Assembly (NCBI GenBank): GCA_025716815.1
Contig: JAIXMN010000048.1
Coordinates: 28,768-92,767 of the forward strand
DNA: 64,000 nucleotides
Direction of reading: 5' to 3'
From: Dichotomocladium elegans
Taxonomy: Eukaryota > Mucoromycota > Mucoromycetes > Mucorales > Lichtheimiaceae
This document shows positions 23,659-34,104 of this stretch, one piece after another. The notes beneath the pieces are model-generated. The model was not told the DNA's origin. It saw only the letters and a program-made list of their open reading frames with translations, and ran no database searches. The stretch's first letter is position 1. The number at the start of each line of letters is the position of its first letter. The position numbers and the translations under genes were made by a program.

Positions 23659-23864
23659 ATGTAATCTTTTTTATCTCTCTCCACCATTCTCAGTACTAAA
23701 TAACCATTGAACACACGTTCTTCTTACCGCTCTAAACATCACAATAAACTGTACACCCTATGCCAGATAAAATGAAAATTTACAAGGGACCTGTAAAGCA
23801 AGAAGACCATATTTTATATGTATATATAAAACAAAAAAGATAGGGATGGCGGTAGCGGGAAGCT

Positions 23865-24670
23865 TTAAACGACAGTGCCAGAGGCCGAGGCAATACGGGG
23901 CCACAAGTCAGCGCATTCCTTGGCAACGGGGCCAGTGATGGCGGAACCCTTCATTTCACCCTTGGGCTATATTCCACGATGAAATGAAAACGAATCAATT
24001 ACACGAGGCCCAATTTTCGAATGCCAAAGATGTACGTAATGTCTGCGGGCGCGCACGCGCTTTGCATCGTACAATGATCCACTTACGTTAACAATGACAC
24101 CAGCGTTATCCTCGAAGTAGAGGAAAACACCATCGCGACGGCGCCAGGCACGGCGTTGACGGACAACAACGGCGGGCATGACTAAAATACGAGAGGGCAA
24201 TTAGAAATCACACGCATTCTGACGGAAAAAAAAGTGAAAGGTTGACGCCTTACCCTTCTTTCTCAACTCGGGCTTGCCCTTCTTGACGGAGGCAACAAAC
24301 ATGTCACCGGCACCAGCGGCAGGAAGACGGTTCAAGCGACCCTTAATGTTACGGACGGCAATGACGTAGAGGTTCTTGGCACCGCTGTTGTCAGCGCAGT
24401 TCATGACAGCGCCAACAGGCAAACCGAGAGTCATACGATACTTCGTGCCGGAAATGCTAACTGTTTTTTTTATAAGAAAAAAAAAAGATTGTGTTAGTTT
24501 TATTTAGGTATGTCCGTGTTCCAAGTGTAAATCCAGTTATCCATCCATCCATCCATCCATTCGTTCATCTATCCAACCATCTGTATTTGGATAGAATCGA
24601 CTGTTGGGGGGATGGTAAACTGGTGGTGGTGATGGTGGTATCTCGGTATATGATGCTTGCCCTTTGGCAT
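23865..24670 (-). CDS. RPL23: 60S ribosomal protein L23 (uL14)
   Basis: Large-subunit protein at the subunit interface near the elongation-factor site. Four exons (24661-24670, 24254-24460, 24087-24181, 23865-23966) sum to exactly 137 residues, the length of yeast Rpl23. Conserved blocks: SLGLPVGA-type start (here [19 protein letters not shown]), [40 protein letters not shown] and [27 protein letters not shown]. Exon 1 is only ten bases (Met-Pro-Lys plus one base) and its donor appears to be GC (AAAGG|GCAAGC), which gives the only in-frame short start that I found ([13 protein letters not shown]). The 200-base first intron includes a GATGG-type tract. The body is certain, the first exon less so. 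It diverges from DCP1 with 280 bases between starts. Confidence 0.92.
24537..24562 (-). repeat. (GATG)n microsatellite in RPL23 intron 1
   Basis: CCATCCATCC units on the + strand read as GATGGATGG in the sense of RPL23. It is located within the first intron, as is the matching tract in RPL11. Confidence 0.75.
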
Positions 24671-24950
24671 GGTGATTTGTCGGAAGGAAAAGAGAAGGAA
24701 GTCTAAATGGTCCTGTCGTTTTAGGTAAAATGGGAAGTTTGCTGCCCGCCCGACGCTCCTCTCCCCCCCACCCAACCCAGTTGTGGCGAGCACGCGGGGC
24801 GGGGGCCCAAAATTTCGGAAGACAGTGGGTAAGGAAGGAGGGGGGTGGGGAGGGAAATTGTATGATTTTACACGTTTGCTGTTAAACACTTCCTGAATTG
24901 CACTCCTCCACTATTTTTATTTTTTTCTACGTTAACGTCGAAGCAATCGA

Positions 24951-26614
24951 ATGAACTTAGCAGAACGTGCAAAGTTAAATCTCACTGTTCTCAAGCGACA
25001 TGACCCAGACATTTTTGCCATTTGCGATCAGTCCGCACACGCGGTGGTATACAAATTCACAGACAAGGACAGCTGGGTTCGTTGAAGGATGAAAGAGACG
25101 CGCACACGCTCATTCGCCATGCCCCAATCTTGATCGCGCAATGCTCAATCTTTTTGCTTTAACAGGTCAAGATGAGCATTGAAGGCGTTTTATTTTTCGT
25201 GCATCGGTATGGCTCACTCACCCTGAACAAAATACATTCATCCGACTAACCTTCTCGAACGTAGACGAACTTCACCAGAATATGCGCTCATCATTCTCAA
25301 CCGCAACAATGTAGAAAACTTTTTTCTATATTTAAACGAGATAACCGATATCAGTCTACACGACGATTTTTTAATTTTCTCTACTAAAGAAGGTGCGAAC
25401 AGACTCTCTGGTCCGCTCTCCCTTAACTAACCTTGGTTTAACGCTAGGCAAAACACTTAGTTTATGGCTGTTCGAAAAGAAGGATAGAAAACGTTTTTTG
25501 AGTCGTATTAAACAGTAAGCGCGCTGGGGAATGAACGGTACGCCCGGTAGACAAAAGGGTTGATGTGTATGTGCATGTTAGGTTACGCAAAAAGACATCG
25601 GACCCAGGAGGCGACATCGTGGAACGTTTCAATGAAGCATTTAATACTTACCAATCGCTCAATGATAATGGCACCGTAGAGCAGCCGGATAAACCGCCGC
25701 CACGGGAGGTCGAGACAAATCTGCTGAAGTTACTGTCGGGAAACACCACAGAGAAATCACCGCATGAGATGGAGGCAAATCTGCTGAAGTTACTACTGGG
25801 AAATAACACGCACAATGGGCCAAGCAGCGCCAACCATCATGATCTCCCACCAGCAGCAACCCATTATGGCGCCTTTCCTACTCCTCCTGTTCCCTCTCCT
25901 TCTCTCACGACCAGCGCATCGACATATCCCTATCATCCTCATCCTCCGCCGCCGCCGCCGCCTCCTCCTCCTTCTATGACACAAATGGAAAATGCTAACA
26001 CTAACATCCATTCGAATCCAGCGCTTATCCAACAACCGCCATCGACTGCCATAGAGCGTGAATTCCCAAAGCCATGCTTCCCAGCTCCACGCCCAGCCTC
26101 TCCAAACAAAACGCTGACGCTGCTCCAGGTACTCCAGGGCGTTACGCAGCCCCAAGGGACATCGACTTCTGCACCGTGTGGTTCACCTCAAACGATGGGA
26201 CAACATCCATGGCCGCCGCCTCCGGCCACTTTCGCGTCTCCACTAAACGCAGCGCCAGCTCTTGTGCCTCAACAAGTCTTGGAATTGACTCATCCTGAGC
26301 TGGACCGTCGCCTGCGAGCGGAAGACCGTCCAGTGCTTTCTAAGCCTGAGTTTATACGTCAGTTTTTGGGCATGATTCAGGTAATCAGCGTACAGCATCA
26401 TCATCCATCTATCATCTAACGCTGATGATGTCTATAGAACGACCCTTCCTTTTTAGACACGTTATACAATCAATATTACAACCGATCAATAATCGCAGGG
26501 GAACGCAGAGGAGAAGCAGTAGCAACGCCCGGATCAGCGCCAGCATCAACATCAGCGACCGGACCTGCACCTCTGGCACCCGGCAAAAATACGGCACCTT
26601 ATTATCACCAATAA
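24951..26614 (+). CDS. DCP1: mRNA-decapping enzyme subunit Dcp1
   Basis: Activator of Dcp2 in 5'-3' mRNA decay, found in P-bodies. Six exons (24951-25076, 25166-25206, 25265-25392, 25448-25514, 25582-26380, 26438-26614) give 445 residues. The EVH1-like domain (1-125) starts MNLAERAKLNLTVLKRHDP and includes AVVYKFTDKDSW, SIEGVLFFVHRRTSPEYALIILNRNN (in pieces GVLFFVHRR and YALIILNRNN) and LSLWLFEKKDRKRF, all diagnostic of Dcp1. A long, disordered, Pro-rich linker (about residues 150-320) with a polyproline run follows, containing two near-identical NLLKLLxGN repeats. Near the end, LSKPEFIRQFLGMIQNDPSFLDTLYNQY resembles the Dcp1 trimerisation helix. It is longer than yeast Dcp1 (231) and closer to animal DCP1. 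Intron 1 uses the donor GTTCGT. Confidence 0.92.
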
Positions 26615-26765
26615 ATGATACCTGAAGGAAAGGGCACCCTTGCATTGTTATTTATTTCAATCGTTTCATCCACATATATATATATATATAAAGAATAGGG
26701 TGAGTGAGGAAAGAAGATCATTCTATGGTGGGGGGCGTGCTTGTGTATCGCCCTTTGGGGGGGTA

Positions 26766-28383
26766 TCATTGCGGTTTGTTCGACTCGTCCCGCTGGCGGT
26801 GCGAAGCGACGAGCCGCCACTCGGCAACAAAATTTTCTAGCATTCTGGCAGCAATAGGGCCGCCATTGTGGGCGACTAAGCGCTCGGGCTCGTTACATCG
26901 ACCAGGGAGGGTGGATGCCTTTTGGATGGCCTCAGACCACAATCCTGCCTCGAAGTCGACCTGGGCAAGCTCCACCGCGCTTCCTTGGTCCATCATGAGC
27001 TTCTTGAGACCCAGCTCCTCGATGAACTGCGGTCGAGGCACGTACACGAACGGGGTGCCGTGTCCAATGCACTCACTGCAGGTACCATAGCCAAGCTTGC
27101 CGAGGACGACGTCTGCTGCGTTGGTGAGGTCGGGTACATAGGCGTCCCGCGATGCGCGGTAGAAGTTTGGTGGGAGCGTGACGCCATCAGGGGCGCAACA
27201 AACGATGCAGATCCATCCTGGTGGCAACGGATTCACCCAACCCCCCTTACCGAGCGCCTGTCCGCCGAACGACAGTAGCAGGATCTTGTTTTTATTGTAA
27301 ACCTCGGGCGGAATGCCCAATTCGGCGAGCACCTCTATGCGCTCACGCCGATATTTGCGGAAGACGAGCGGAACATCGATGATCCGTCGCTCGAACACAC
27401 TCGTTCCGCTCGAATGAACATTCGAGTCGGTCGTGTAGGGCAGCTGAACTCGGCCATTCACCACACCTTTCTTGCGAGGAAAGCTGCCTGTCACAGGCGT
27501 GCGAGGCACAAGAAGCTCTGTTTCTTCAAAGGAGGGGATGCGGATGGCCCCGGGCAGGCGAATCAGAAGGTCGGCGTTGCGGTAGTCAAAGATCGTCCGC
27601 TCCACAAGCTTCTTTATCTCCTCATCGAGCTCATCGTGTTCGCATAGTCCGAGATACACCTCGTCAAACGTAAAATTGCTCGCAATAGCAGCGGGGATTC
27701 CTGCGCCAGCTGCTGCTGCACTGGACATGGGAAAAGTGGAAACAGCAGCAACAAAAAAAAAGAAACAGAAATAGCTCTGGTCAGCTCCTGTACTTTGTCC
27801 TGTAGCAAAACACACACACACCACATCTCCTCCACGAAGAAGGATTGCCTCACCATGGTAGGAAAGGTGCATCACAAACAACGCAATCAGCCCGGACGTC
27901 CTTGAGCCAGGCAATCTCGGCATCTAATGTTTCTTGTCGTCGCTGCAAAAACAATCGCAAATTGGTGATGGTCTGTAGTCGGTCGACTGTATACGCAAGT
28001 GGTTGGACTACGCCAGCATCAATGTCCGCCTGCCGATATTTTGCACCTAATTGAATGACGCCTTGGAAAATGAAGTCGGATGCATTGGAGACCACGTACA
28101 CCTTATGTTTGGCAGGGAGTGCGAGGATGTCGGCGATGATTTGGTTCGCGCGCGTGGCATGGCCCCATCCTGTCAGCAGTACCAAAAGAGGGTCAGTGCA
28201 TCAAAGACCTGTGTAGTGCTTGAATCTCCCTCGCTCTCTCTCTCTCTTTTTTTTTCTCTTCCGCTCTCTGCTCGGAAGCGATCGCTAGGCTTTTTGGTTA
28301 CCATGACCAGACACGTAGTAACAGAATACAAGTGGTCTATTGGAGGAAGTATCTAGGGTGTCTATCATGAGCCTTGCCATCAT
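26766..28383 (-). CDS. Glycosyltransferase-like protein similar to the N-terminal domain of plant L-arabinokinase
   Basis: Three exons (28302-28383, 27854-28169, 26766-27720) give 450 residues. The N-terminus reads YYVSGHGWGHATRANQII, matching VTGHGFGHATR of Arabidopsis ARA1, followed by HKVYVVSNASDFIFQ, AYTVDRLQT, EIAWLKDVRADCVVCDAPFLPCAAAAGAGIP and later LLIRLPG, RRERIEVLAELGIP, ILLLSFGGQALGKGG, LGKLGYGTCSECIGHGTPFVYVPR. This is the GT-B-like (glycosyltransferase family 28 C-terminal type) half of ARA1; the GHMP sugar-kinase half is absent and the frame ends shortly after the domain. The enzymatic role of this domain is not established, even in plants; sugar or nucleotide-sugar binding is inference. 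The Met at 28383 is the likeliest start, with MIDTL at 28368 as the alternative. Convergent with DCP1, 151 bases apart. Confidence 0.82.
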
Positions 28384-31099
28384 TGCTTTGCACAGGACTT
28401 CCTGTAGCTGTCTTTTTTTGGTCCAGGTATAATTTAATGGGCTGTACTTTTTTTTCCCTCCCCTCTTTCTTTTATGAGGAGAACCAATCCTTCGCCCGTT
28501 TTGTACCACCCTCCCGTCGATCTCTAAATGACTATGGAACACACCCATTAGACGGCGCCCTCTCACCCTTCGTTTTTCTATCTCCGTCTAGTCTAAAAAA
28601 GGCTCGTCCACCATAGAAACATCCCATCCCGGGCTGTTTCATACATGGCCCGCCCGCCCGTCCCATGGCATTGGGGACGGCCTGAAATGGGATGCCCACT
28701 TTTTTTCGATCCACGCAGGGTGTACTCCTAAAACTATTACAGGATGTGTACACACGCTGTTCCATCCATCTCCTTTAGAAGTTTTTGGGTGACGATGATC
28801 GGATGGCCAGGCAAAAGCGAAAAGAAAAAGAAACATTATCAGGATAACTTCTCCCAATTTTTTCTCAGAATCTTTCCTTTCAGCTTCGGAATAGATAGAT
28901 TTTTTGGGGAAGAACCATTAGGGTAGGGATATATAGTACACACCTTTTTGTTGCGCATTCCCGCTCCTCCTTGGAGTATGGGCTTAAAGAAAGCTTCGAG
29001 GAGCACCAGCACTATCATATCTTGCACGCTATACTCAAAATAACCTGGTCATCCTTGAAGATGGAGTGGGGGAAATCTGGTCAAATGAACATGAAAAAAG
29101 ATATCATGTTAGAAAATGATAACCACCCGTTTCCACTGACTAGCACGCTTCCTTGGACAAATGGAAAAAGAGAGACGGGACATGTCAGTGCGAGTTACAG
29201 TTGCAGATAAAGCCGCACACAGCCCCCGATCTTTTGGAACCAGCAAGATCTGACAGATATCCTGAGAAATGGGAGGGGCGAAGACCAATCACTAGGAATG
29301 ATTACCAACAACAACCACCCCCAAAAAAAGAAACTGGTTGAAGAGCACCAAAACATCCCTGTGCTGGAGGAGATGATGTCAAATTTGGCCGAGAAGCGTG
29401 CCGACCGAAGCACCTAGAAAACTGGGCCTTGTACGCACAGGTTTATGACCGGGGGAAACGCAAGCTCGATATCCCTTGGGGTGAACAAGACTAGCTTCCA
29501 AACTGGCTTGAGGCGCTCCCAGACTTTTTGCTGCCGTCTGCCTTGTTGGCTGTAACTACTTCGCCACTGCTTCTGACGTTGGCTACCCTTGCTGCTGGAG
29601 CGCCATCCATCCTCCGCCATGGTAACCGCCGTGTGCTAACCCGGATTCGCTCGGTATGAGCCGGGTTGGTAACCAAAGTGCAAAGGTGTGGGGCTCATGT
29701 TTCACCTCATGGCATCATGCGATATTGTAGCAGGTTGTTCAAGTATAACGCTTCGATGTTCCATAATTTCATCGCGTGGTGATGGTTGCTTGTTTGTACG
29801 TAGGTTGCAAATCCTCGAGAATTTAAATGCCACGGGCTCGAAGGTGTACAAACCTAAATTGTGTGAAATCCATGAAAGATGGTTGCAGGATTATCTCGAT
29901 CGCGGCCCTGGAACTAAGATACGGGCGGCGGGGCTCTACCTCATTCTCATGAGCCTCCGGATCCAATGGTGAAATGCAGGGACAGTCTCGAGGATGATGG
30001 TGAAAATGATACGGCGTCTGTTAAGTCTACAAAACGCTGACAAGGAGCCATGAGTGAATTGATGACTCCCGTAGTCCATCCTAAAGGCCTTTCCATCCAT
30101 GTAAGGATCTAGGAACCTGAATGCGACTAAGCTCAATATATTACAGCCCGCAAAAGTATTGATTTGTCGGAATGATGCAGTCCGTCATTCCCCGTTTCAC
30201 CGAACGGATCAGGGTAAAATGTCATTTTCCAAAAGTTTGATATGGGTAAAAGATATAAAGAATGCAACAGCTTACTGCGTAGAGCAAGTACAGGTACAAG
30301 ATGACCATGTGGCTGCTTTCTCCCATAACTAACATTATTAAATGTAAATGACATGTACATTAAGATACTGTGACCAACTGATTGCACGAGATCAGTGAAA
30401 TGAAAATGCATGATATGTATATATAGCAGGACGATCTCTGTAAGATTATGATAATCGGATCAACTGGAGTTCCCATTATAACGATACCAGCCATTATTTG
30501 CAGCTAAATTGGCGTGTCCTTGGTGCCTCTGGACAACCGTGACGCTGATGCCTGCCTATACAACGGCCCCAAAGTTTGCATGACAAAATTACTCAGATAC
30601 ATACTCCATCGTCGTGAAGAGAGTTAACCAGGGCCATTCCTGGATGTGAGTACTTCATTCATCCCATTCACATGTGCACAGCTGAGGGAGATTTCCTGCC
30701 AGCATTAGCTACCTGTTCGCCCAGCATTTGCCATAAATATCCATAAGGCACAGGTGCAGGCATTAGATAATTTCAGCAGCAAGAAGATGTGTTTGCTCAC
30801 GGGCAGTTGTGCATGGCCTTCTCCAGAGCTAAAAATCCTCAAAACATCCGGATAGCAATTAATACTGTAATTCAAACGTACCAACAACGACATAGTATAT
30901 CATAAAGTGCTTCTCCATTTACCAATATCCAACAGACATACGTAAACCCCGAAGCTGCAGCAAATCTGAAACAAATATATTACACCTGCACATATCTTAT
31001 ACTTCTATTACTTTTTGAATATACTCTCTATATACATATCTCTCAAGCCTTCTAGAATCAACCTTTTCTACATTCCATATGTGCATCATTGACGGCATT
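28384..31099. other. Gene-poor region, no recognisable gene
   Basis: AT-richer sequence with short frames only. A few peptides look protein-like but I cannot place them: 29414-29620 (-), Gln/Arg/Lys-rich, and 29688-29972 (+). Decayed mobile-element sequence is the likeliest content, given the transposase relic at its right end. Confidence 0.4.
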
Positions 31100-31560
31100 A
31101 TTACTGGGTTATTTAACTAGCAATTGCTACCAGGGGGCCGGGGGAGACCGTCAGCGGGCACGTTACCGGTGATGACCAGAAGCGAAGCATAGGACCACTT
31201 CAGCCGAGCAGAGAGAGAGGTGCTTGCTTCTAAGCAGTATTTAAACACCTGTCTATAAAGATAAGAACCAAACTTATAGGTATCCCTCAGCCTCGAGATA
31301 GTCAATGCTCCATCAATGCCGCTTCTAAGATCGATAGGTTTTTTATTTTGTTCTTGACATCTGCATAATCAACCTCGCTCAGTTGGATTAAGTTCAGGTA
31401 GCATGATACGTAGAAGATGGACGCACTTGTATTCTTGAAATTCGACGTATTTAGGATGCTCTTCAACCTTATGAGTAGCAGTACTTTTGCCCATTCCCAA
31501 ATCGTGCCATAACCCTCCATATACTGAATTTACCGGTTTCATCCATCGCAGCGTCAAGTA
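31100..31560 (-). mobile_element. Relic of an IS630/Tc1-like DDE transposase
   Basis: Read on the minus strand, a frame over 31369-31557 ends with VEEHPKYVEFQEYKCVHLL followed by LPELNPTE. The order (a strand ending in a Cys/Tyr, a short linker and then PELNPxE) is the hallmark around the third catalytic acidic residue of Tc1/mariner and IS630-family transposases (YSPELNPIE). An adjacent frame gives YADVKNKIKN, like the WxxVKxKVK that follows in this family. Frames are broken by stops and shifts, so the copy is dead. No terminal inverted repeats were identified. Confidence 0.6.
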
Positions 31561-32566
31561 AGCTGAGATAATCTCAATTTACTACAAAATTCATTGCTTG
31601 CCACTTCACGTTGATAGATTCCTAGCTGTTTCGCTGTATCTGATGCACTTAAGACCTCAAACATCAATTTGAAAAAAAAAATGTGACATTTTTTTGGTCA
31701 GTACAAGTTGTGTCAAACTAGCGTAAAACATACTCCTTTCATTGGATTGCCTGAAGAATCCATTCGTTTGGGAGGGCGCATAGCAACAGGCTCAGAGCTA
31801 CCGTCACAAGATACGTTATGGACATAGTCTATGTGAGAACTTTTTTCATGAACAACATAGTTCATCGGCTCAGAGTAGCCATGTCCCTCAAAACAAGATC
31901 CTGCCTATCACAGTAAGGAACTGGTTGCTTCATTTCAAAACAATGAATGTAGATAGAAGGTCAAAAAGTTGCATACATTGAAAACTGACGTCGCACAAAA
32001 AAGCGTGGACAAGCCCAACTCAGCTTTTTCATCTTGGAGAAGCGGTCCTCATGACAACGCAATCGCCTGATATACAACTAACACACCCAATAGAAAAATA
32101 AGCATCGCAGAGACCAAGGATATATTAAAGGCTATTATATCACGATTTATTGCAGTACTCTGGTCTTTAAGAAAGATAGCATCCATAATGCTTTGATGCA
32201 TAAGTGCCTTCGGGGCAGAGTGGACAGTACTGCGCAAAATTAAATGACTGGAATTAGTGTAACTACCACATCCATGGTCTCACAACGGTGAGAACGACCG
32301 ACTGCTTTTCGTTAGCTGATCAAAGACGGAAGGAAACAGAGAGAGATATGTAGACCACACCCGCCATCAAAGAAGGAAAGCGGGCGTAGCTGCAGAAGAA
32401 GGGGAACGGGGTTAGTGTTTGCTGGCGCTGAATAGCAATGATTCTGGCATTCAAGTGGCTTATTTTTTCTTCAGCCATACGTCACACGCAAATTTGAAAA
32501 TATTTTATTATTGGCTTGGGAAAGGGAATCTTTTTTCCTCCTCTTTTGGTCCTTTGTATAGACGCC
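31561..32566. other. Intergenic, upstream of RPL19
   Basis: No gene recognised. Its last ~100 bases form the RPL19 promoter and a T/C-rich leader; no distinct TATA box is visible. Confidence 0.45.
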
Positions 32567-33547
32567 ATGTGAGTGAACATTCCTGTTTGCTCTGTCCGCC
32601 CTTTCATTCCCCCACCGCGCCCGCTCGCAGCACTAGACTACCCGAGTAACATCGCCTGCATTTCGTGCAATTTCGCATTGTGGAGACTGGCTACTGCATA
32701 CTCGACTACTCGTCGTCAACATTCGACATCAGTTACCGAAACCGAAAAAAAATAATAAAATAAAAATGAAGAGACTGGCAGGAAAGGGAGTCAGCTGCGG
32801 CGGGCGGATACCGATAGAGAAAAAAAAATATCACACATACCACCTCCTATTTTCATGGATACCATGAATTCATTACTAAACGGCGCTTTGCCATTTTCAG
32901 GGTCAACCTGCGCAACCAGAAACGTTTGGCCGCTGCCGTCCTTGGCTGCGGTAAGCGAAAGATTTGGCTCGACCCCAATGAGGTCAAGGAGATCTCGAGC
33001 GCCAACTCCCGTAAGTGCTTTGATTCGATACGTTACAGAGGATGTGGGGGATCATTGATGAAAGCAAAATTTGGGGGTGATATGGGTTTGACGCATTTTA
33101 GGTGCCAACATTCGCAAGCTCGTTAAGGATGGTTTGATCATTCGCAAGCCCGAGATCAGCCAGTCTCGCTTCCGCGTCCGTGAGCACGCCGCTGCTAAGC
33201 GCCTTGGTCGTCACATGGGCTACGGTAAGCGCAAGGGTACTGCCAACGCCCGTATGAGCACTCAGGTCGTCTGGATGCGCCGCATGCGTGTCCTCCGCCG
33301 TCTCTTGCGCAAGTACAGAGAGGCAGGCAAGATCGACAAGCATCTCTACCACTCCCTCTACTTGAAGTCCAAGGGTAACGGTTTCAAGAACAAGCGCGTT
33401 CTCATGGAGCACATCCATAAGGCCAAGGCCGAGAAGCAGAGAGAGAAGACCCTCAGCGAGCAGGCCGAGATCCTTCGCGCCAAGAACAAGGCTCTTCGTG
33501 AGCGCCGCAAGCAGCGCGCCGAGGAGAAGCAGAAGGCTACCCAGTAG
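32567..33547 (+). CDS. RPL19: 60S ribosomal protein L19 (eL19)
   Basis: Large-subunit protein forming an inter-subunit bridge with a long C-terminal helix. Exons 32567-32568 (only the bases AT), 32901-33010 and 33102-33547 give 185 residues. The start codon itself is split: AT|GTGAGT...TTTTCAG|G then GTCAACCTG, so the protein starts [26 protein letters not shown], collinear with yeast MANLRTQKRLAAS. Later blocks [51 protein letters not shown] and [17 protein letters not shown] are diagnostic, and the tail is a charged helix of the usual length. The 332-base first intron holds several out-of-context ATGs. Strong codon bias. An AATAAA-like signal (CAATAAATTAC) lies at about 33598. Confidence 0.94.
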
Positions 33548-34104
33548 TGGAGGTTCCATTTCCGATGGCTCGACATTTAATTGGTTTCTATCGCATACAA
33601 TAAATTACATTGATCGGTTGCGCGAGAAAATACGCTGCTTCGGATGAGTGAACAAAGAATAAGCGCCTTTTAAGGAGCAAAAGGAAGTTGATGCGCTGCG
33701 CCGAAAATGGATGGGGGCGCGCCGTAAAGTGAAATGTAGGACAAATTTCTGGAACCTTTTCTTCTTTCTCTTTTTGTTTTTCGTTACCCCATCCCCTCCC
33801 CTTCTCTTCCTTCTTTCTCTCTCTCTCTCTCTTTTGTGTGTGTGTCTGTGTGTGTGTGTTGGTTTATCTCTTGCTTCATTTAATACGGGATATCCTTCAG
33901 TAGCGCGTTTATACGGAAAGTCTCATCAACATGCCTACGGTAGCGGCCCATCATGGTAGCTTTAACCCCTTCCCGTCCAAACCTCTTGGGACGACGATCA
34001 GCGCTCGCCGTCCATTTTAGATAAAACAAACCTTAAAAGGAGCCCCATCAGCAGCATCGGCAGTACTAAGCGCACAACAATATGTAGGAGACTGTCCGAA
34101 GAGG
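33548..34104. other. Spacer between RPL19 and the RhoGEF gene
   Basis: Contains CT and GT runs (about 33813-33860). An ATG at 33931 or 33954 with a possible intron ending at TTTTAG (34018) might be the true 5' exon of the RhoGEF: the frame of the RhoGEF first exon is open back to 34019. Confidence 0.4.

Noticed and set aside
33011..33101. Box C/D snoRNA in RPL19 intron 2
   Set aside because: A TGATGA-like box occurs, but no matching D box or terminal stem is present.
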